A stretch of DNA of 64,000 bases from Chloroflexota bacterium (lineage in GTDB: Bacteria; Chloroflexota; Anaerolineae; Aggregatilineales; J027). This document shows positions 35,284 to 44,022 of the stretch, piece after piece. Where the stretch lies: the NCBI GenBank assembly GCA_013112715.1, contig JABFGB010000001.1, positions 124,001 to 188,000 of the forward strand, given 5' to 3'. Position numbers and translations under genes: made by a program. Numbering within the stretch: position 1 is the first letter of the stretch; the number at the start of each line of letters is the position of its first letter. A model generated the notes under the pieces. It was not told the origin of the DNA. It was given only the letters and a program-made list of their open reading frames with translations, and made no database searches.

Positions 35284-35844
35284 ATGAATCCTACCCAAAA
35301 TCCAAAAGACGACCACTCCTATCACTACACGCCATCCTCACAAATGGCTGAAAAATTAGCGACGAATCGGCAAGGTAAATTGACCAAATTGCAGCGATCC
35401 CCCATCGTGATAGCAGGCCTTATCTCAAGCATCGGCTTCATCTGCCCCGCCACCATGCTGGCAACCGGGGTTGGCCTCATTTTGCGTGGGCCTAGCGGCG
35501 GAATCCTGAGTTACTTCTTCTATTTCATGATGTTTCTCAGTTTCTTTTTCCTCGCCGGGGTCTTATGGACAAATGCCAGCATGTTTTTGCCCGAAGCATT
35601 CTCCAAAAAGCCCGTCCGGTGGCAGCGCGGCCCGTTGGAAATCAAAATGGCATCCCGGAATCGGCCCGAAATGCCATTCTCATTCATCATCGGTAGCTAC
35701 AGTTTTGCGCCATTTGTCGTCCCATCGGAAGTCCCTATGAACACAGGCCGCGAATACATCGTCTATTATTCTGCCCGCAGCCGTTTATTGTTGAGCATCG
35801 CCCCCACCGACCAGCCCGAATCCAAAAATTGGCTACCTAACTGA
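35284..35844 (+). CDS. membrane protein of unknown function
   Basis: A 186-residue protein with a polar N-terminus of about 35 residues and two hydrophobic hairpin segments (IVIAGLISSIGFICPATM and LSYFFYFMMFLSFFFLAGVL). The soluble C-terminal half is beta-rich (PFSFIIGSYSFAPFVVPSEV) with no recognised motif. The ATG at 35284 is chosen; an in-frame TTG at 35254 is less likely. It is divergent from mreB and overlaps the convergent HEAT-like gene by 8 bp. Confidence 0.5.
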   Translation: MNPTQNPKDDHSYHYTPSSQMAEKLATNRQGKLTKLQRSPIVIAGLISSIGFICPATMLATGVGLILRGPSGGILSYFFYFMMFLSFFFLAGVLWTNASMFLPEAFSKKPVRWQRGPLEIKMASRNRPEMPFSFIIGSYSFAPFVVPSEVPMNTGREYIVYYSARSRLLLSIAPTDQPESKNWLPN

Positions 35845-36814
35845 CCTCGGGGGTGGGCCATTGTGGTTGAATTTTCTGCCATTCAAACAGCAATAAATCA
35901 AATGCCTGTTGGACGGCAGCAAGCGTACTGGTCACTTGGGCCTGTGCGTCCCCAATGGCCCAATCTGTATTATTTAGTTGATCTTTCCCGGAACACGCCA
36001 TCTCAATTTGACCGCGTGTGTTATATAAACCCTCTTCGATCTCTTCCATCAAGTTAAAAAATGGGTCTAGCCCTTCTTGATGATACTCGTTGACATCGCC
36101 AACCCATTTCGGGCGCTCCGGCACAGTATACGCCTCTGCCGAGGGTACTGTCTTACAATCAAGCGTCGCCGCATTTAAAGCGGTTTGATACGCCAGCGCG
36201 GTTTGAGCATGGTCTTGCGCCCATTCATTTAACTTATACAGTGCATCCGCCCGATTGATGGCCGCATCTTCGGGGGTATTGATTTCGTTATAGGCCACAA
36301 TGGTCGCACCGAGCAGCGCAAAACACGCCGCCATCCACATAAATACACGAAAACAGCCGGATACCCGACCACGTGAACGTTCGCGCCGAGCAGCTTTCTG
36401 TTGCGCTTTTTTGGCCCGTCTACCTTCTTTTTCAGGCGCGGGGGCTGGTGCTTCATCCGGTTCTGGGGGCAGATCTAAAATATCTTCATCATCCCATTTA
36501 ATTTCTGTGACCACTGGCCCCGCTTGTCGGCTAATATCGCCGGAAAGCATCTGCCATTCATAATCATCATCGGCGGCTTTCATCAATTTCTGGCGGGCTT
36601 CGGCCTCTTGACGCTGTCGCAACACCGACAGGGCACGTACCGCTTTATAGGCAAGATCACGCACCTTGGGGTTTTGATCCAGCGTAGCGACCTTATCTAA
36701 TTCATCAATCAACGAAATATCACCGGTTTTGCCAAGTGCCATGACTGCGTTATAGCGCACTTTCGGGTCGGCGTCAGCGAGTTTCTGAATGAGTTTTTTG
36801 GTTTGCTTATCCAC
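35837..36814 (-). CDS. HEAT-repeat membrane protein
   Basis: A 325-residue protein. Residues 1-65 hold two HEAT-like repeats (DADPKVRYNAVMALGKTGD, then NPKVRDLAYKAVRAL). A charged linker rich in Pro, Ala, Lys and Arg (PEPDEAPAPAPEKEGRRAKK) leads to one membrane segment (about 158-178) and an outside helical domain of about 140 residues. It starts at GTG 36814 with GGAG 10 nt upstream. Function unknown; the first part resembles the HEAT protein at 26090. Confidence 0.6.
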   Translation of the reverse strand: MDKQTKKLIQKLADADPKVRYNAVMALGKTGDISLIDELDKVATLDQNPKVRDLAYKAVRALSVLRQRQEAEARQKLMKAADDDYEWQMLSGDISRQAGPVVTEIKWDDEDILDLPPEPDEAPAPAPEKEGRRAKKAQQKAARRERSRGRVSGCFRVFMWMAACFALLGATIVAYNEINTPEDAAINRADALYKLNEWAQDHAQTALAYQTALNAATLDCKTVPSAEAYTVPERPKWVGDVNEYHQEGLDPFFNLMEEIEEGLYNTRGQIEMACSGKDQLNNTDWAIGDAQAQVTSTLAAVQQAFDLLLFEWQKIQPQWPTPEVS

Positions 36815-36907
36815 GACACGACTCCGGATTGAGAGAATGTCAAAATCAATTTTCTATGCGAAGATTGTAGACATTATCACCCCACCCTGAGTACAGGTCA
36901 AATCGTC

Positions 36908-37792
36908 ATGGGAACGCCGCTCGTGTTTATTGGTATGCTGGTTTCAATCGGGTTAGTCGGACTACTCCTTTGGTGGCTCATCAACGCGACGGAAGGTGTC
37001 TATTTAGGTCGCCGCGTGGTCATTTGGCTGTATGATCGTTATGCCCATCGGTATGACCGCACCAAAGAATTTGAAACCGCCTATGAAACCGCCTATCTGG
37101 GTCGCCCCCTACTGCAAGCCCTCGATACCCCCAATGCCCTCATTTTAGATATTGCGACAGGTACAGGCCGCCTACCCGTCACATTATTTCAGCGTCCTGC
37201 CTTCACTGGCAAAATCGTCGCCATTGACCTCAGCCGTCAGATGTTGACCCGTGCCGCCGCCAAGTTGCAATACGAACTCCACGCCAACCGCGCCTATCTC
37301 CTGCATTGCCCTGCCGACCACCTCCCTTTCCCCGATAACACCTTCGAGGCCGTCACCATCTTAGAAGCCCTTGAATTTATGCCCTCTCCCGAAGCCGTCC
37401 TACGTGAAATCCAACGGGTCACTCGCCCCGGCGGCGTAGTCTTGATGTCCAATCGGCAGGGACGTGAAGCCAAACTTTTGCCGGGTAAAACCATGACCAA
37501 CTCACGCTTTGAACACTATTTAATCGAAACACTCGGCTTTGAATTTGTCGAGATTCAACGCTGGCAGGTCGGGTATGCGCTGGTCTGGGCCTTTAAAGCA
37601 GGCGATTCCCCACCCGCCACGGCCAAACCGCTAGGGGAAATTTGGTGCTGCCCTGCCTGTGACCAAACCGATCTCATGCCTCAAGCCAATCAATGGGTCT
37701 GCGAAAATTGCGGACAGATCATCGTGGTTGGATCAGATGGCATCATTGAACTTTTTTCGGCAAAAGTGGACAGACCAATGGCAAAATATTAA
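36908..37792 (+). CDS. SAM-dependent methyltransferase with zinc-ribbon tail
   Basis: A 294-residue protein. It has a membrane segment at residues 4-24, then a class I methyltransferase domain with motif I ILDIATGTGRLPVTL, a post-I acidic residue in VAIDLSRQM, and motif-IV-like DNTFEAVTILEALEFM, as in UbiE-type enzymes. The C-terminus has two CxxC pairs (CCPACDQTDL and CENCGQI), a small zinc ribbon. The substrate is unknown; the membrane anchor suggests a lipid or quinone. Confidence 0.8.
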   Translation: MGTPLVFIGMLVSIGLVGLLLWWLINATEGVYLGRRVVIWLYDRYAHRYDRTKEFETAYETAYLGRPLLQALDTPNALILDIATGTGRLPVTLFQRPAFTGKIVAIDLSRQMLTRAAAKLQYELHANRAYLLHCPADHLPFPDNTFEAVTILEALEFMPSPEAVLREIQRVTRPGGVVLMSNRQGREAKLLPGKTMTNSRFEHYLIETLGFEFVEIQRWQVGYALVWAFKAGDSPPATAKPLGEIWCCPACDQTDLMPQANQWVCENCGQIIVVGSDGIIELFSAKVDRPMAKY

Positions 37793-37896
37793 ACTTTCCA
37801 TCACTTTTTCGCCTTAACCCTATAGGCTAGAACACTCTCTCAAAGCGTTGGGAGAGGGGTCGGGGGTAGGGCTTCACAATGGATTGGAGCAACTTT

Positions 37897-38667
37897 ATGG
37901 CGACGGCCCTTCTCCGGTATTACACCAGCAACGGCATTCAGCTTGGCATGATTCAAAACGGCATCGTCTATCGTGTCGAAGGCGATCTACAGGGCAATTA
38001 TCGCGCCGGAGCGGAAATCAGCGCACTGGATGATATTCAACTTGCCCCGCCCATCCAACCCAGCAAAATTGTGTGTGTGGCCCGCAACTATGCCGCCCAT
38101 GCTGCCGAACACGCCGTTGACGTGCCCAAAACGCCAATGCTGTTCCTCAAACCGCCTAGCTCCTTGATTGCCTATGGCGAAAATATCGAACTGCCCCCCG
38201 ATATTGGACGGGTGGATTTGGAAGCCGAACTCGCCGTTATCATCGGCAAACGCGCCAAACGGATCAAAAAAGAGGATGCCCTCGATTACGTACTGGGTTA
38301 TACCTGTGCCAACGATGTCTCGGCGCGTGTTTTGCAAAAGGCCGATGGGCAATGGGGGCGGGCCAAAGGCTTTGACACCTTCTGTCCGCTTGGCCCTTTC
38401 ATCGTAACCGACATTGAAAATCCCGGCAATCTCGGCATCAAAGCGCGGCTGAATGGCGAGGAGATCATCAATTCCAATACCTCCTACATGGTCTTTGATG
38501 TCGCCACGCTGATTGAATTTATTTCACAGGCGATGACCCTCGAACCCGGTGACGTGATTTTGACAGGCACTCCCGAAGGTGTCACCGAGATTAAACCCGG
38601 TGATACTGTTGAAATCGAAATTGAGGGGGTCGGCAGCTTGAGTAATCCGGTGGTCGCGGTGGAATGA
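37897..38667 (+). CDS. fumarylacetoacetate hydrolase (FAH) family protein
   Basis: A 256-residue enzyme of the FAH fold (hydrolases, decarboxylases and isomerases of dioxo acids). Conserved elements: KIVCVARNYAAHAAE, metal ligands in VDLEAELAVIIGKRAKRI, GYTCANDVSAR, KGFDTFCPLGP and LTGTPEGV. The exact substrate is not fixed by sequence. GGAG 7 nt before the ATG at 37897 decides the start over an ATG at 37879. It overlaps the NUDIX gene by 4 bp (ATGA). Confidence 0.88.
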   Translation: MATALLRYYTSNGIQLGMIQNGIVYRVEGDLQGNYRAGAEISALDDIQLAPPIQPSKIVCVARNYAAHAAEHAVDVPKTPMLFLKPPSSLIAYGENIELPPDIGRVDLEAELAVIIGKRAKRIKKEDALDYVLGYTCANDVSARVLQKADGQWGRAKGFDTFCPLGPFIVTDIENPGNLGIKARLNGEEIINSNTSYMVFDVATLIEFISQAMTLEPGDVILTGTPEGVTEIKPGDTVEIEIEGVGSLSNPVVAVE

Positions 38668-39110
38668 TGATTCGACGCAAAGCCTTCGCCTATATCACCC
38701 ATCAAAATCGCCTGTTGGTCTTTGAACACGCCGATTATCCCGATGCGGGGATTCAAGTTCCGGCTGGCTCAATTGAACCAGATGAGACTCCCGAACAGGG
38801 TGTTATGCGCGAAGCCTTTGAGGAAACAGGCTTAGAGGGCCTTGTTATGGTGGAATTTCTAGGCATGATTGAACATGACCTTGCTATCTATGGTCGTGAG
38901 GAAATCCACCATCGCTATTTTTTCCACCTGACTTGTGACCATAAACCACCCGAAACATGGTCACACATGGAAACCAATCGCAGTGATGGCAACTCTGAGC
39001 CACTTGAATTTTGCTTTTACTGGGCCGCCCTACCTGATGATGTCCCGCCACTTGTCGCCGATCACGATATTTTGGTAGGTGAACTCTGTCGGCATCTTGG
39101 CCTGAAATAA
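38664..39110 (+). CDS. NUDIX hydrolase
   Basis: A 148-residue enzyme that hydrolyses nucleoside diphosphates linked to another group. The Nudix box is complete (GSIEPDETPEQGVMREAF then EETGL). The start overlaps the FAH stop by 4 bp, so the two are translationally coupled. The substrate is unknown. Confidence 0.88.
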   Translation: MMIRRKAFAYITHQNRLLVFEHADYPDAGIQVPAGSIEPDETPEQGVMREAFEETGLEGLVMVEFLGMIEHDLAIYGREEIHHRYFFHLTCDHKPPETWSHMETNRSDGNSEPLEFCFYWAALPDDVPPLVADHDILVGELCRHLGLK

Positions 39111-39141
39111 TGCCCCTGCCCATTTATTGGATATTGATTTT

Positions 39142-39170
39142 GTAGCCGAGGAATCAAATTCCCCGGCTAC
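39142..39170. terminator. hairpin between NUDIX gene and kptA
   Basis: GTAGCCG and GGAA (39142-39148, 39150-39153) pair with TTCC and CGGCTAC (39159-39162, 39164-39170) with one mismatch. It lies between two convergent genes, and its right arm overlaps the kptA stop codon. Confidence 0.45.
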
Positions 39171-39718
39171 TCCTCGGCCCGAATAAACTCTGGCGGCACA
39201 TAATCCGCCAGCCACACATTTTCATTTCCCACATAAAACGCCACCCCATTACGATAGGCGTCACCCGCCAAAATCTCTAAAATGACGACCTTGCCCCCTT
39301 TCCGACTTGCCACCTCTGTTGCCATCTTGCGGTCTGTCGCAAAATGCACATATTGGCGTTTCATCGGCCTGAGACCCTTTTTCAAAATCACATCCAGCAC
39401 CGAATGGATTGTGCCATGATACAAAATTTGTGACGGGGCAGAGGGTGTTTTTTTGATTTTCTGCTTGGTGGAATGCCCATAGAGCGCCCGAATCCGCCCA
39501 TCCACGATTTCGTAGCGTTTTTTGCTGGCCTGTTCGTTCATTTTTACAACATCGGCCTCGGTGAGATGTTCCCATTCCGGCCTCAGTTTGCGAAGGGCCT
39601 GCAACAAATCTTCCACCGCAACCCAACCATGTTCGTCCAATGTGAGTGAATATAGTTTAGGTCGGTGTCGCAAGGCTAAAGAAACGGTACGGCTCAAATG
39701 GGTATAATTAAGACTCAA
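39167..39718 (-). CDS. kptA: RNA 2'-phosphotransferase, Tpt1/KptA family
   Basis: A 183-residue enzyme that moves a 2'-phosphate from RNA to NAD, releasing ADP-ribose 1'',2''-cyclic phosphate. Family residues: SLALRHRP near the start, YHGTIHSVLDVIL, KRQYVHFATDRKMA and NVWLADYVPPEF. In eukaryotes it finishes tRNA splicing; bacteria lack that pathway and the bacterial role is unclear. I chose the TTG at 39718 because GAGGA lies 8 nt before it and this gives the usual family N-terminus; a frame extension to GTG 39793 would overlap the permease gene's coding start. Confidence 0.88.
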   Translation of the reverse strand: MSLNYTHLSRTVSLALRHRPKLYSLTLDEHGWVAVEDLLQALRKLRPEWEHLTEADVVKMNEQASKKRYEIVDGRIRALYGHSTKQKIKKTPSAPSQILYHGTIHSVLDVILKKGLRPMKRQYVHFATDRKMATEVASRKGGKVVILEILAGDAYRNGVAFYVGNENVWLADYVPPEFIRAEE

Positions 39719-39751
39719 TTGAAAAATCCTCTCACTATAGGGGTTCAAGGG

Positions 39752-40675
39752 ATGTATAACCGGATTCCCGATTGGCTGCCGGGATGGGCGCACCCGCGTT
39801 TCCCGCTTGTGGCAAATGAACTACGCAAATTGAACATTTTTGATTACCGGATCGCTGCCACCAGCCGTCGCTTGGTTCGGCTGTTTTCGATCCTCAATCC
39901 CGTCCTATTGATTATATCGTTCATCCTGCTGATTTCGCATGAAGTCACTGTCGGTTTCATGGTTTATATCCCCCTACTCTTTATTGCCCCCCTATTGATG
40001 CTCCTTTCCGAAAGTTTTTACCTGCGCCTATTGACCAATGCCCGCTGGATGGCGGCCCATGCCATTGCCGGCGAGGTCGAACACGGCACATGGGACATCA
40101 TCTGCACCGTGCCCCTGCCGCGCTATCAATTGATTTTTAGCAAATTTGCCGCCTTGTTATGGACAGCCCACCCCGTGCTGCTGCAAATTTTCGTCTCCCG
40201 CTTGGTGATTGCACTATTTATCGGTCTGCTACGCTACAACCTCAATAACGTCACCCTCTCGTTCGCCGACGCCCTCCCCCTAGGCGCATTAGGTATTATG
40301 ATCGTGTTGATGCCCCTATTGGAATTATTTGTCACCATGAGCGGCGGATTGTTGATTTCCGCCACCACGCCCAACATCCGCCAAGCGAACTTGTGGATGT
40401 TGATTATGCAAGGGCTGTTCCGGCTGCTGTCCGGGATGCTCTTTTTTGTGCTGCATTACGCCGCCGCCGATTTCAGCCTGATCCGCTTTTTCCCCCTGCT
40501 GATTTTTCCGCACTGGGAGTTGATGCTGCTGTGGATGTGGCTGCCTGTGCCCTTATCCGAAGCCGATCAACTCAACCATTTCGCTGCACCGCTGATACTG
40601 GCCTATATACTGCTGCCTTTGATTGTGGGGGGGTTATCGCTGTGGAGTAGTATTCGCCGTGTGCAAAATACCTGA
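39752..40675 (+). CDS. ABC-2-like permease subunit, paralogue of 20566-21528
   Basis: A 307-residue membrane protein with six or more hydrophobic segments. The N-terminus (PDWLPGWAHPRFPLVANEL) and the loop AGEVEHGTWDIICTVPL match the paralogue at 20566. The E-x-x-x-G-T-W-D pattern is that of ABC-2 permeases. No ATPase gene is adjacent. The ATG at 39752 follows AAGGG; a TATAAT at 39703-39708, within the start of divergent kptA, may be its -10. Confidence 0.6.
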   Translation: MYNRIPDWLPGWAHPRFPLVANELRKLNIFDYRIAATSRRLVRLFSILNPVLLIISFILLISHEVTVGFMVYIPLLFIAPLLMLLSESFYLRLLTNARWMAAHAIAGEVEHGTWDIICTVPLPRYQLIFSKFAALLWTAHPVLLQIFVSRLVIALFIGLLRYNLNNVTLSFADALPLGALGIMIVLMPLLELFVTMSGGLLISATTPNIRQANLWMLIMQGLFRLLSGMLFFVLHYAAADFSLIRFFPLLIFPHWELMLLWMWLPVPLSEADQLNHFAAPLILAYILLPLIVGGLSLWSSIRRVQNT

Positions 40676-40688
40676 ATCGGCCTCACTA

Positions 40689-40697
40689 TGCTACAAT
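40689..40697 (+). promoter_or_regulatory. extended -10 promoter of argS
   Basis: TGCTACAAT (TGn plus TACAAT), 42 bp before the TTG start of argS and just after the permease stop. No clear -35. Confidence 0.45.
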
Positions 40698-40738
40698 AAA
40701 AAACTCAATTTCTATGACTGACATTAGGAGTTACCGCG

Positions 40739-42460
40739 TTGACCTTTACGCCCATTCCCCAACGCATTGAAGGCTTTGTCCGCGATGCCATTGCCGCCGC
40801 GCAACAAGCCGGAAAACTGCCCACTGCCGATGCCATTGCCGTCCCTATCAATCGTCCCAAAAAAGCCGATCAGGGTGATTATGCCTGCCCCGCGCCGATG
40901 GCCCTTGCCAAAACCTTTGGCCTCAAGCCACTGGATATTGCCCAAACCATCGCTGACCACATGCCCAAAAACGACCTATTGCGCGAGGTGATTGTTGCCC
41001 CACCCGGATTCCTTAATTTTTGGCTCAATCGGGAGTGGGTGCGTGAACAAATCCACACCATCATCAAGGCTGATGACAGGATTTTTCAGCAGGATATTGG
41101 CAAGAACCGTCGTGCCAACGTGGAATTTGTCAGTGCCAACCCAACCGGCCCGCTGCATGTCGGACGCACACGCGGGGCAGTCGTAGGGGATGGCATTGCC
41201 CGTTTGATGGAAATGTGCGGCTGGAATGTTCACCGCGAATACTATTTCAACAACGGGGGTCGCCAAATGACCCTGTTGGGTCAAAGTTTGCAGGCCCGTT
41301 ATTTGCAGGCATTGGGTATTGAGGCCGAACTGCCCAAAGGTGGCTATGAAGGTGATTATCACCGCGACATGGGCCAAAAGTTGGCAGGTGAAAAAGGCGG
41401 TGAGTGGAAAGATGCCGATTGGTCGGTCTTTAAGGAATATGCCGAGCAGGAAATCTTCCGCAGCATCGAGCATACCCTTGATCGTATCGGTATCCGCTTT
41501 GATCTATTTTTCCCAGAATTGAGCCTCTATGGTGAACCGATTGAGCAGGTACGTGCCGAGTTGGAAAAACGGGGCTATCTCTATTATTCGCCAACCCGTC
41601 ATGGTGCATCGGAAGAAGATGTAGCAGCGGCTAAAGCTAAAAACCTTGCCCCGGCTCTGTGGTTCAAGAGTACCGAATTTGGCGACGATGAAGACCGTAT
41701 CATCATCCGCAGCAACGGTGAGCCGACTTATGTACTGCCCGACATCGCCTATCATGTCAACAAGCTAGGGCGCGGCTTCGACCTGTGTATTGATATTTTT
41801 GGCTCTGACCACTTCACCGAAGCCCAAACTGTCAATCGTGGTCTGCAAGCACTAGGCTACGATGCCACTAAGGTGAAGGTTGTCCTAACCCAGTGGGTAC
41901 ACCTTATGCGTGAGGGTGAGGCTGTCGGCATGAGTACCCGTAAAGGTGAAATTGTGGCGCTCGATGATTTGATTGATGAGATCGGGCCGGACGCCGTGCG
42001 CTATTTCATGCTCAACCGCAGCACCGACGCCACCATCAATTTTGACCTCGATTTGGCGGTCAAGGCATCGAATGAAAATCCGGTGTTTTATATCCAAAAT
42101 GCCCATGTGCGCTGCGCCGGGATTTTGCGCCAAGTCGAGGAGCGTGGCTATCCCAATGACTGGGACAAGGACGCCGATTTATCGCTGTTGGGGGAATCCG
42201 AAACGGCCTTCATTTTGAAGATGTTGGAATTTCCCGATCAATTGGTCTTTGCCCATGACAACCTCGCCCCCCATCAAATAGCGTTTTGGGCATTGGATTT
42301 GGCGCGGGCCTTCCACCCGCTTTACGATGAAATCCGCGTGCTGCACAGCGAAGTGCCGGAAGATGTCGCCAAAGCCCGACTAAAAATGTATCGCGCCGCC
42401 AAGATTGTCTTTAAGCGTGTCCTAACCCTCATGGGCATGACCGCCCCCGAACGTATGTAG
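40739..42460 (+). CDS. argS: arginyl-tRNA synthetase
   Basis: A 573-residue class I synthetase that charges tRNA-Arg. It has the N-terminal Add1 domain, VSANPTGPLHVGRTRGAVVG with the HIGH-type sequence HVGR, the GMSTRKGEIVALDDL loop in the KMSKS position (the canonical lysine is missing, as in most ArgRS), and the C-terminal anticodon-binding helices (KMYRAAKIVFKRVL). The start is TTG at 40739, with TAGGAG 8 nt upstream. Length is normal. Confidence 0.96.
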   Translation: MTFTPIPQRIEGFVRDAIAAAQQAGKLPTADAIAVPINRPKKADQGDYACPAPMALAKTFGLKPLDIAQTIADHMPKNDLLREVIVAPPGFLNFWLNREWVREQIHTIIKADDRIFQQDIGKNRRANVEFVSANPTGPLHVGRTRGAVVGDGIARLMEMCGWNVHREYYFNNGGRQMTLLGQSLQARYLQALGIEAELPKGGYEGDYHRDMGQKLAGEKGGEWKDADWSVFKEYAEQEIFRSIEHTLDRIGIRFDLFFPELSLYGEPIEQVRAELEKRGYLYYSPTRHGASEEDVAAAKAKNLAPALWFKSTEFGDDEDRIIIRSNGEPTYVLPDIAYHVNKLGRGFDLCIDIFGSDHFTEAQTVNRGLQALGYDATKVKVVLTQWVHLMREGEAVGMSTRKGEIVALDDLIDEIGPDAVRYFMLNRSTDATINFDLDLAVKASNENPVFYIQNAHVRCAGILRQVEERGYPNDWDKDADLSLLGESETAFILKMLEFPDQLVFAHDNLAPHQIAFWALDLARAFHPLYDEIRVLHSEVPEDVAKARLKMYRAAKIVFKRVLTLMGMTAPERM

Positions 42461-42468
42461 CCAATAAA

Positions 42469-42498
42469 AAAGGGCGATTCACAAACGGGTCGCCCTTT
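42469..42498. terminator. bidirectional terminator between argS and cupin gene
   Basis: AAAGGGCGA (42469-42477) pairs with TCGCCCTTT (42490-42498), 12-nt loop. The preceding A run gives a U run on the minus strand, so it best serves the cupin gene; it may end argS as well. Confidence 0.75.
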
Positions 42499-42515
42499 AT
42501 GGAATCTTAGAAACC

Positions 42516-42881
42516 TTAAACCCAAAGTTGGTCTTCAACCGCTACTGTGCGTTCGGTTTCCACATCGCCTGTATGGGTAGTTTGTTTGGGTTCAATCAGC
42601 ATGATGTGGGTTTCCACAGGCGCATAGGGGTTATGCTCAACACCTTTGGGCACTACGAACAATTCCCCCGGATTCAGTTCGACAGTGCGATCCCGCATCT
42701 GAATAATCAGCTTACCGCTGACGACAAAAAATATCTCATCCTCGTGTTCATGGGCGTGCCAAACAAATTCGCCCTCGACCTTCGCTAATTTGACATACTG
42801 CCCATTCGCCTCGGCAATGATGCGTGGCGACCAGTGGTCGTTAAACAATGTGAATTTTTCTACCAGATTGGCTTTGTCCAT
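42516..42881 (-). CDS. small cupin-domain protein
   Basis: A 121-residue single-domain cupin. The metal-binding motif 1 is WHAHEHEDEIFFVVSGKL with the G(x)5HxH(x)3-4E-type spacing (H-x-H, then E), and motif 2 is PGELFVVPKGVEHNPYA. It can bind a metal and a small molecule; function unknown. AAAGGA lies about 10 nt before the ATG. It is a stand-alone gene. Confidence 0.85.
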   Translation of the reverse strand: MDKANLVEKFTLFNDHWSPRIIAEANGQYVKLAKVEGEFVWHAHEHEDEIFFVVSGKLIIQMRDRTVELNPGELFVVPKGVEHNPYAPVETHIMLIEPKQTTHTGDVETERTVAVEDQLWV

Positions 42882-42965
42882 TGATGGGATATCCTTTGTT
42901 GATTAAGCCGTCTTGGAGATTCAACTTCGCAAATTCTAGCTTGATGGTTTGTCTTTCACCCTAGA

Positions 42966-42992
42966 TTCAGCACAGCGGCTTTAGCCCCGTGT
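42966..42992. repeat. dispersed hairpin repeat, copy 2
   Basis: TTCAGCACAGCGGCTTTAGC followed by CCCGTGT. It matches copy 1 at 24 of 27 bases, with one mismatched pair in the lower stem; the GGCT/AGCC upper stem is intact. It lies between the cupin gene and the secreted-paralogue gene. Confidence 0.6.
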
Positions 42993-43016
42993 AATCCGAA
43001 TGGTATTCCTTATCGT

Positions 43017-44021
43017 CTACCGCGCCGCGCCGGGGTCGTTAATCGTCACCGCTTCGTTAATCGCAAAATACAACACGGAACTTTCAAAACTCAGCGCCAA
43101 GGTAAACTCGGCGGATGTGCCACGTGTCACATTGAGACCATCCGTCTCCGAAAGGCTGATTTCTACCTCTAATACCAACTGCTCCCCCACCAACCCTCCA
43201 TCTTCCGCGTCCAAAAAGACAGTGATGGTCAGGCTGCTGTCAGTAGCCAGATGGTCAAAAAACGCCGCCCGGTCAAGATTTGCCAAATGAGGATTGGCGA
43301 GAATGCTTTCAACATCAATATCCAACACTTCAATCCCCACCAGCGGGTCAACCGTGATCGTATAAACCTGCACGGGATTGGGATATTGTCGCAGGGTGAC
43401 TTCACCCAAATCTTCGACAGCCGTCGCCGTTTCCAACAATTCATTGGTGGCCCGCAGCGCAATCAATTCTTTGGCATCCACATGTGATTCCAAATTCGCT
43501 ACTTCCGCCGAGGCCAAATCTGCCGTCACCGCTGCGTTAATCGGGGTGAAATCATTGAGTTCAAGATTGCGCCCATCATCTGGGGAGGATATGCGATCCC
43601 CCTGTACATACACAATGCCGCTAATCCCCACGATCTGAAAATCGGCCTGCACCGTGACGTTGTTAATGGTCTGGCGGCCTTCCAATTCGCGGATGGTGCG
43701 GGTCTGGCCCAATTCCGTTTGCACGGCGCTGTTGGGCACATCATAAACCGAATCTACAGTACGACGTGTGTTGTCGTTCAACGTATACGGGTCGGCATCC
43801 CCCACCGCCAAACTGAGAGCCAATTGACTGTTTTCACCCGACTGCGCCGAATAAGTATTCCAATTGCGGGTCCGCTCATACGCCGCCAAAATTTCACGCA
43901 GGGCCGCCTGTTCTTGCCGAGAAAGACCGTCGTCTTGTGCCAGCCCGATCATATGTGGTGTATTCAACAAACCGAGTGCAACTAGGGCTAGAATGAGAGG
44001 GCGAATGAACTTGTACAGCAT
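43017..44021 (-). CDS. secreted protein, second of two tandem paralogues
   Basis: A 334-residue protein with a signal peptide (FIRPLILALVALGLLN). It resembles the neighbour at 44023 in the motif LxAYxxT-x-x-x-x-x-Y-x-A-Q after the signal and in alternating beta strands, as in LppX/LprAFG-like lipid-carrying or DUF-type proteins. No lipobox cysteine is seen. The ATG at 44021 follows AAGGAG and lies 1 nt after the stop of the upstream gene, so translation is coupled. Confidence 0.65.
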   Translation of the reverse strand: MLYKFIRPLILALVALGLLNTPHMIGLAQDDGLSRQEQAALREILAAYERTRNWNTYSAQSGENSQLALSLAVGDADPYTLNDNTRRTVDSVYDVPNSAVQTELGQTRTIRELEGRQTINNVTVQADFQIVGISGIVYVQGDRISSPDDGRNLELNDFTPINAAVTADLASAEVANLESHVDAKELIALRATNELLETATAVEDLGEVTLRQYPNPVQVYTITVDPLVGIEVLDIDVESILANPHLANLDRAAFFDHLATDSSLTITVFLDAEDGGLVGEQLVLEVEISLSETDGLNVTRGTSAEFTLALSFESSVLYFAINEAVTINDPGAAR

Positions 44022-44022
44022 G

